From positions 24,826,523-24,890,522 of the forward strand of contig OY726578.1 in the NCBI GenBank assembly GCA_963383645.1: a DNA stretch of 64,000 nucleotides, given 5' to 3'. Origin of the DNA: Muscardinus avellanarius (Eukaryota; Chordata; Mammalia; Rodentia; Gliridae). Of this stretch, positions 58,256 through 64,000 are shown piece by piece. Below the pieces are notes generated by a model, which saw nothing but the letters and a program-made list of their open reading frames with translations, did no database searches and was not told where the DNA came from. Within the stretch, counting starts at the first letter, position 1. Every line of letters starts with the position of its first letter. The position numbers and the translations under genes were made by a program.

Positions 58256-58283
58256 CTGTGGCTCTTGGGAACGGGCTCGGTAA

Positions 58284-59054
<771 letters not shown>

Positions 59055-59329
59055 TGAACCCGACCCGCTCCGACGGAGTGGGACAGGATCTGGGTCACCG
59101 GGTGAGAGGATGTTTTCTAAACCTATTTACCAGGGGTTCCCACGCATCCCTTTTTGTCTTTTGCCACTTCAGCTGGCTATGTTATTAGCGTAATGGTTGC
59201 CGAGGGTCTCGCTAAATTGCTAAGGACGTACATTTTTGAGACTTTTCTCCGAAAATTCACAAATTGCACATCATTTAAGGTTCTTGGACCTTCAGCAGAA
59301 CTCTCAGCTGTGGGTTAAGAACTGGAGTA

Positions 59330-59433
59330 GCCAGGCCTGGCAGCACACGCTTGTAATCCCGGTAGGTACTAGGAGGTCCTTAGGTTCTAGGCCAGCGGCT
59401 AACGGAGCAAGACCCTGTTTCAAAGTATTGATT

Positions 59434-59468
<35 letters not shown>

Positions 59469-60945
59469 TTTGCAGTACTGGGGATGGAACCCAAGGGCAG
59501 TCCAACTCCAAGCGACAGGCACCCCCAGCCCTAATTCTTTATTTTGAAACAGGGTCTCACTGAGTTGCAAAGGACCTTACCAAGTAGCTGAGGCTGTCTG
59601 CGAACCGCGATCCTCCTTTCTCAGCCTCCCAAATGCTGGGATTACAAGCTTTGCCACCACGCCCAGCTGTACTGATATTCTGATGCCAGGTTTAAATCGG
59701 ACCACACTTCTTACTGTACATTAATTACAAAGAAATGAGAAAGGTACAGTTGCTTCAGCAAGGCCATTTTTAGGAAGATTTGTATCCCTGCTATCATAGA
59801 TTAACATTTTAACCCCAAAAAGTATCAGGTGGCTTTTTCTGATTTTGAATGAACCCAATGGATTCTCTTTGTGCACACACATGGCTATTGTTGTTTTTAT
59901 TGCAAATCAGTTTTTTATTTTCCCCTTGATCTTACTTGCGTATAAACCTTTTTTATTTTATTTTATTTTATTTTATTTTTTTATTTTTTGGCGGGTCTGG
60001 GGATGGAACCCAGAGGCATTGGACCTCTGAGCTACACCCCCTGCTCTATTTTATTTATTTATTTATTTATTTGCTTATTTGTTTTTTGTGGTACCAGGAA
60101 TGGAACCCAGAGGCTTTCTACCTCTCAGCTACACTCCCAGACCTATTTTATATTTATTTGGAAACAGAGTCTCACTGAATTGCTGAGAGCTGAAGCTGGC
60201 TTTGAACTTGTGCTATCCTTCTGTCTCAGCCTCCTAAGCACTGGGATTACAAGCGTGTGCCACCACAGCCCTAAGTATAAGCATGAGTATAAACATTTTT
60301 TTTTTTTTTTTTGGTGGTACTGGGGTTCCTGGAAGCCCTTCTACCTCGGGGCTACACTCCCAGACCTATTTTTACATTTTCATTTTGGAAACAGGGTCTC
60401 CTAAGCCAGCACGCGGCTGGCTTCGAACCTGCACGATCCTCCTGTCTCCGCCTCCCAAGCGCGGGGATTACAAGCGTGCGCCACCACGCCCGGCGAGTAT
60501 AAACATTTTAAAGCAGATGTGTTGGTGCAGTCTTATAATTCTAGTACTTGGGAGGCTGAAACAGGAGGATCACAGGTTTGTGGCCAGCCTCAGCTCCTTA
60601 AACAACTTAAATGAAACCTTTTTGTGTTTTGTTTTGTTTTTTGGTACTAGGGATGGAACCAGGGGCATTCTATCCCTAAGCTATACCCTTAGCCCTATTT
60701 TTTATTCTTTATTTTGAAACAGGGTCTCAACTGAGTTGCAAAGGGCCTCACTTAGTAGCTGAGGCTGTCCTCGAAAACTGATCCTCCCGTCTCAGCCTCC
60801 CAAATGCTGGGATTACAAGCATGTGCCACCATGCCCGGCGAGACCCTTTTTCAAAATAAAGAATAAAAAATAGGGCTGAAGGTGTAACTCAGAGGTAGAA
60901 TGTCTCTGGGTTCAATCCCTAGTGCCACAAAAAATAAGCATTTTA
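59330..60945. mobile_element. SINE cluster, CRKL intron 1
   Basis: 59330-59430 (+) with (TTTA)n 59431-59471, 59472-59670 (-), (TTTTA)n 59950-59985, arm 59990-60055 (-), 60085-60275 (-), 60300-60494 (-) flanked by GAGTATAAACATTTT, outer 60510-60624/60839-60945 (+) split by 60630-60838 (-). Confidence 0.8.
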
Positions 60946-60956
60946 AAGATATTAAA

Positions 60957-62150
60957 ACCAGGCGTGGTGGTGCACGCTTGTAATCCCGTGCTTGGGAGGC
61001 AGAGACAGGAGGATCGTGCAGGTTTGAAGCCAGAGACCCTGTTTCCAAATTTAAAAAAGTATAAAATAGGTCTGGGAGTGTAGCCCCGGGGGATAGAAGG
61101 GTTTCCAGGAACCCCCGTACCACCACCCCCCCAAAAAAAATAGAAAAAAAATATTAAAGTTGTGCATGGTGGCACATGCTTGTAATCCCAGTACTTGAGA
61201 GGCTGAGATAGGATCTTAGGTTTGTGGCCAACCTCTGCAATTTAGTGAGGTCCTTTTGTCTTGGTGTGAGACTGTTTCAAAATAAAAAATAAGCCAGGTG
61301 TGATGGCACACACCTGTAATCCTAGTATTTGGGAGGTAAATAGGAGGGTGGCAGGTTCAAGGACAGCCTCAGCAACTTAGTGATACTCTCAGCAACCTAC
61401 TGAGACCCTGTTTCAAAAGAAAAAAAAAAATTTTTAAAGCTGGGAGTGCAGCTCAGAGGTAGAATTCCCCTGGGTTCAGTGTGCAGTACCACAAAAATAA
61501 ATAGGAGCCAGGTGTGATGATGCTTGTTTCTAATCCCAGTACTTAGAAGGCTAAGACAGGAATATCACAGATTTGCGGCCAGCCTCCAATTTAGTGGGGT
61601 CATCAGCAATTTAGCTGAGACCCTATTTTAAAAAAAAAGAAAACTAAACCAGGAGAGGTGGCACACGCTTGTAATCCCAGCATTTGGGAGGCTGAGACGG
61701 GAGGGTCATGGTTTGTGGGCAGCCTCAGCTGCTTAGGCCCTCTGCGACTTAATGGAACCCTGTTTCAAAATAAAGAATAAAAAATAGGGCAGAGGGTGTA
61801 GCTCGGAGGTAGAATGCCCCTGGGTTCCATCCCCAGACACACACGCACGCACGCGCGCGCGCGCTAGAACTAGGGTTGTAGCTCAGAGGTATAAAATGCC
61901 CCAGGGTTCAATATCCAGTACCATACATGTAGGGAGGAAAAAAGATATTAAGAGCCAGACACAGTGGGGAGCACCTGTAATCCTAGTACTTGGGAGGTTG
62001 AGACAGGAGGAACATGGGTTCAAAAAGCCTCAGGACCTAGTCTAGGGAGACCTTGTTTCAAAACAAAATGTTTTTAAAGTGTTGAATCAGTGGGGGTGTA
62101 GCTCACAAGTAGAATGCCTTGGGTTCAATCCCTGGCACTGCAAAATAAAT
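60957..62150 (+). mobile_element. SINE cluster, CRKL intron 1
   Basis: 60957-61145, 61155-61290, 61293-61500, 61505-61640, 61645-61840 with a (CACG/GC) tail to 61864, arm 61865-61930, 61945-62070, arm 62085-62150. All are CRKL sense. Confidence 0.8.
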
Positions 62151-62239
62151 AAAAGATACTAATAGGCTAGAGATCAGTGTAGTTAATTACCAAGGTAGAA
62201 TGGCACTTATATTAATTCTATACTAGTGCAATTTCAGAT

Positions 62240-62672
62240 TTTTTTTTTTTTTTTTTTTTTTGGTGGTACTGGGCGTGGAACCCAGAGGCTTTCTACCTCT
62301 GGGCTATCCTCCCAGACCTATTTTATATTTTATTTGGAAAAAGCGTCTCGCTAAGTTGCTGAGAGCCTCACTAAGTAGCTGAGGCTGGCTTCGAACCTGT
62401 GTGATCCTCCTGTCTCTGCCTCCCAAGGGCGGGGATTACAAGTGTGCGCCACCACCCCCGGCCTCCTTGATATTATTTGAGTATAATTTTTTAGTGTTTG
62501 TGGTACTGGGGATTGAACCCAGGGGTATTCTACCTCTGAGCTACACCCCAGCCCTATTTTATTTTTTATTTTGACACAGTCTCACTAGGTTGGTGAGAGT
62601 CTCACTACTTGCTGAGGCTGTCCTCAAACCTGTGATCCTCCTATCTCAGCCTTTCAAGTACTGGGACTACAG

Positions 62673-62718
<46 letters not shown>

Positions 62719-64000
62719 GGGGATTAAACCCAGGAACATTCTGCCTTCGAGCTACACTCCTACCCCTATTTTTATTTATTTTTATTTTTTATTTATTTTG
62801 TGGTACTAGGGATGGAAGCCAGGGACATTCTACTCCCAAACTATACCCACAACCCTATTTTTGTTCTTTCTTTCTTTCTTCTTTTTTTATTCATTACTGG
62901 GGATGGAATCCAGGGGCATTCCACCTGAGAGATATCCCAGCCCTATTTTTTATTCTTTATTTTGAAATAGGGTCTCGCTGATTTACAAAGGACCTCACTA
63001 GTAGCTGAGGCTGTCTGGGAATCACAATCTTCCTATTTCAGCCTCCCAAATGCTTGAATGACAAGCATGTGTCACTACACGTTTCTGCCATTTATTTATT
63101 TACTTATTTATTTTATTTATTTATTTTTGTGCCCAGGACAATCTGTCTTTGAACTACACCACCAGTATTTTTTTCTTTCTGTGTGTGTGTGGGGGGGGGG
63201 GGAGAGAATGAGAATGTCTTGCTAAATTGTTGAGACCAATCTTAAACCTGTAATAATTGTCTCAGCCTCCCAAGTACTAGAATTACAGGTCAGTGCCACT
63301 GCCCCTGAATTTTTGTGCTTTCAGAAGCAAAAAAAGGGATAGAGATAGGAATGGGAAATGGCTTGGTTTATGAAGGCTACTGTATACCAAAGCCCAAAAC
63401 TAAGCTCAAGGCATGTAATGGGAGTACACTGTGTTTAGAATCTCAGTCTGAAGCTGGGTATTGGTGGTGCATACCTGTAATCCCAGTAATTGGGAAGCTA
63501 AAACTGGGGGATTACAGGTTCATAGCTAATTTAAACAATTTAGTGGGGCTCTCAGCAAATTCATTATGACCCTGTTTCCAAATAATTAATTAGGGCTGGG
63601 GGCGGTGGCTCAAAGGTAGAATGCCCCTGGGTTCAATCCCCAGCCCCAAGAAAAAAAAAGAATTCGGGGTCTTGCTAAGTTGCTGAGGGCTTCCATGACT
63701 TTCCGAGGCTTGCTATAAACCCGTAGTCCTCCTTTCTCACTCTTCATAGCTACCAGTGTCTTTGTAACTTCCCCTCCCCAGGAGTTGGTTGTTTTAGTTC
63801 TTTAGCACGAATAAGGAAACCGTTCAAGACCAGCCTCTGCAGGTTACCTAGAGTCTCAGCAGCCAGACTCAGCTACTTAGTGAGGCCCACTGCATTTAGT
63901 GAGACCCTATTCCAAAATAAAGAATAAAAAATAGGGCTGGGGGTGTGGCTCAGAGGTAGAATGTCCCTAGGTTTAATCCTCGGTACTGCAAAAAAAAAAG
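62240..64000. mobile_element. SINE cluster, CRKL intron 1
   Basis: 62240-62465 (-), 62490-62673 (-), (GT)n 62674-62714, arms 62716-62780 and 62785-62860 (-), 62880-63085 (-), diverged 63086-63300 (-), 63445-63650 (+), 63655-63730 (-), 63820-64000 (+, cut by the window edge). 63301-63444 and 63731-63819 are single-copy. Confidence 0.8.
62674..62714. repeat. (GT)n microsatellite
   Basis: Perfect GT tract joining a minus SINE head to a minus right arm in CRKL intron 1. Confidence 0.97.

Overview
This is mammalian nuclear DNA, almost certainly from a rodent. Three genes are recognisable by protein similarity, split by consensus splice sites: the 5' part of PI4KA (minus strand, exons 1-7), the complete coding sequence of SNAP29 (plus strand, five exons, 261 codons) and exon 1 of CRKL (plus strand, with the SH2 domain). 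PI4KA-SNAP29-CRKL is the gene order of human 22q11.21, so synteny is conserved. Introns and intergenic DNA are packed with one chimeric SINE: a 7SL-derived B1 left arm joined by an A-rich linker to a tRNA(Ala)/ID-like right arm that has lost the anticodon stem. This architecture matches the B1-dID family known from squirrels, dormice, beavers and relatives. SNAP29 residues such as [17 protein letters not shown] also look rodent-like. From memory, the right arm is not the usual ground-squirrel version, so beaver or dormouse-like lineages seem more likely; the exact host is not decided here.

Layout. 1-31919: PI4KA exons 7 to 1 read leftward (2453-2519, 4024-4283, 5508-5580, 6894-6982, 12958-13051, 16146-16262, 31728-31919). 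The 15.5-kb intron 1 holds a decayed RPS23 retrocopy, a SINE-broken LTR relic, MIR fragments and dozens of SINEs. 31920-32273: a TATA-less CpG-island bidirectional promoter shared by PI4KA and SNAP29. 32274-49448: SNAP29 exons at 32274-32513, 37535-37731, 44894-44979, 48223-48327 and 49291-49448, then a probable long SINE-riddled 3'UTR to about 53985. 54000-57450: intergenic SINEs plus a clear MIR. 57470-59100: CRKL CpG island, promoter, 5'UTR and exon 1. 58988-64000: CRKL intron 1, again mostly SINE.

Function. PI4KA makes PI4P at the plasma membrane, SNAP29 is a soluble Qbc-SNARE for autophagosome-lysosome and other fusion steps, and CRKL is an SH2-SH3-SH3 adaptor. They share no pathway in an operon sense; the only visible regulatory coupling is the PI4KA/SNAP29 promoter, which contains a near-CLEAR E-box.

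No bacterial, phage, CRISPR or other novel defence-type system is present. The unusual content is structural: extreme density of one SINE family, many datable nested insertions (two target sites hit twice in succession), a tandem array of SINE right arms, a minisatellite that multiplies the SNAP29 exon-3 splice donor, and a SINE lying just upstream of SNAP29 exon 4.
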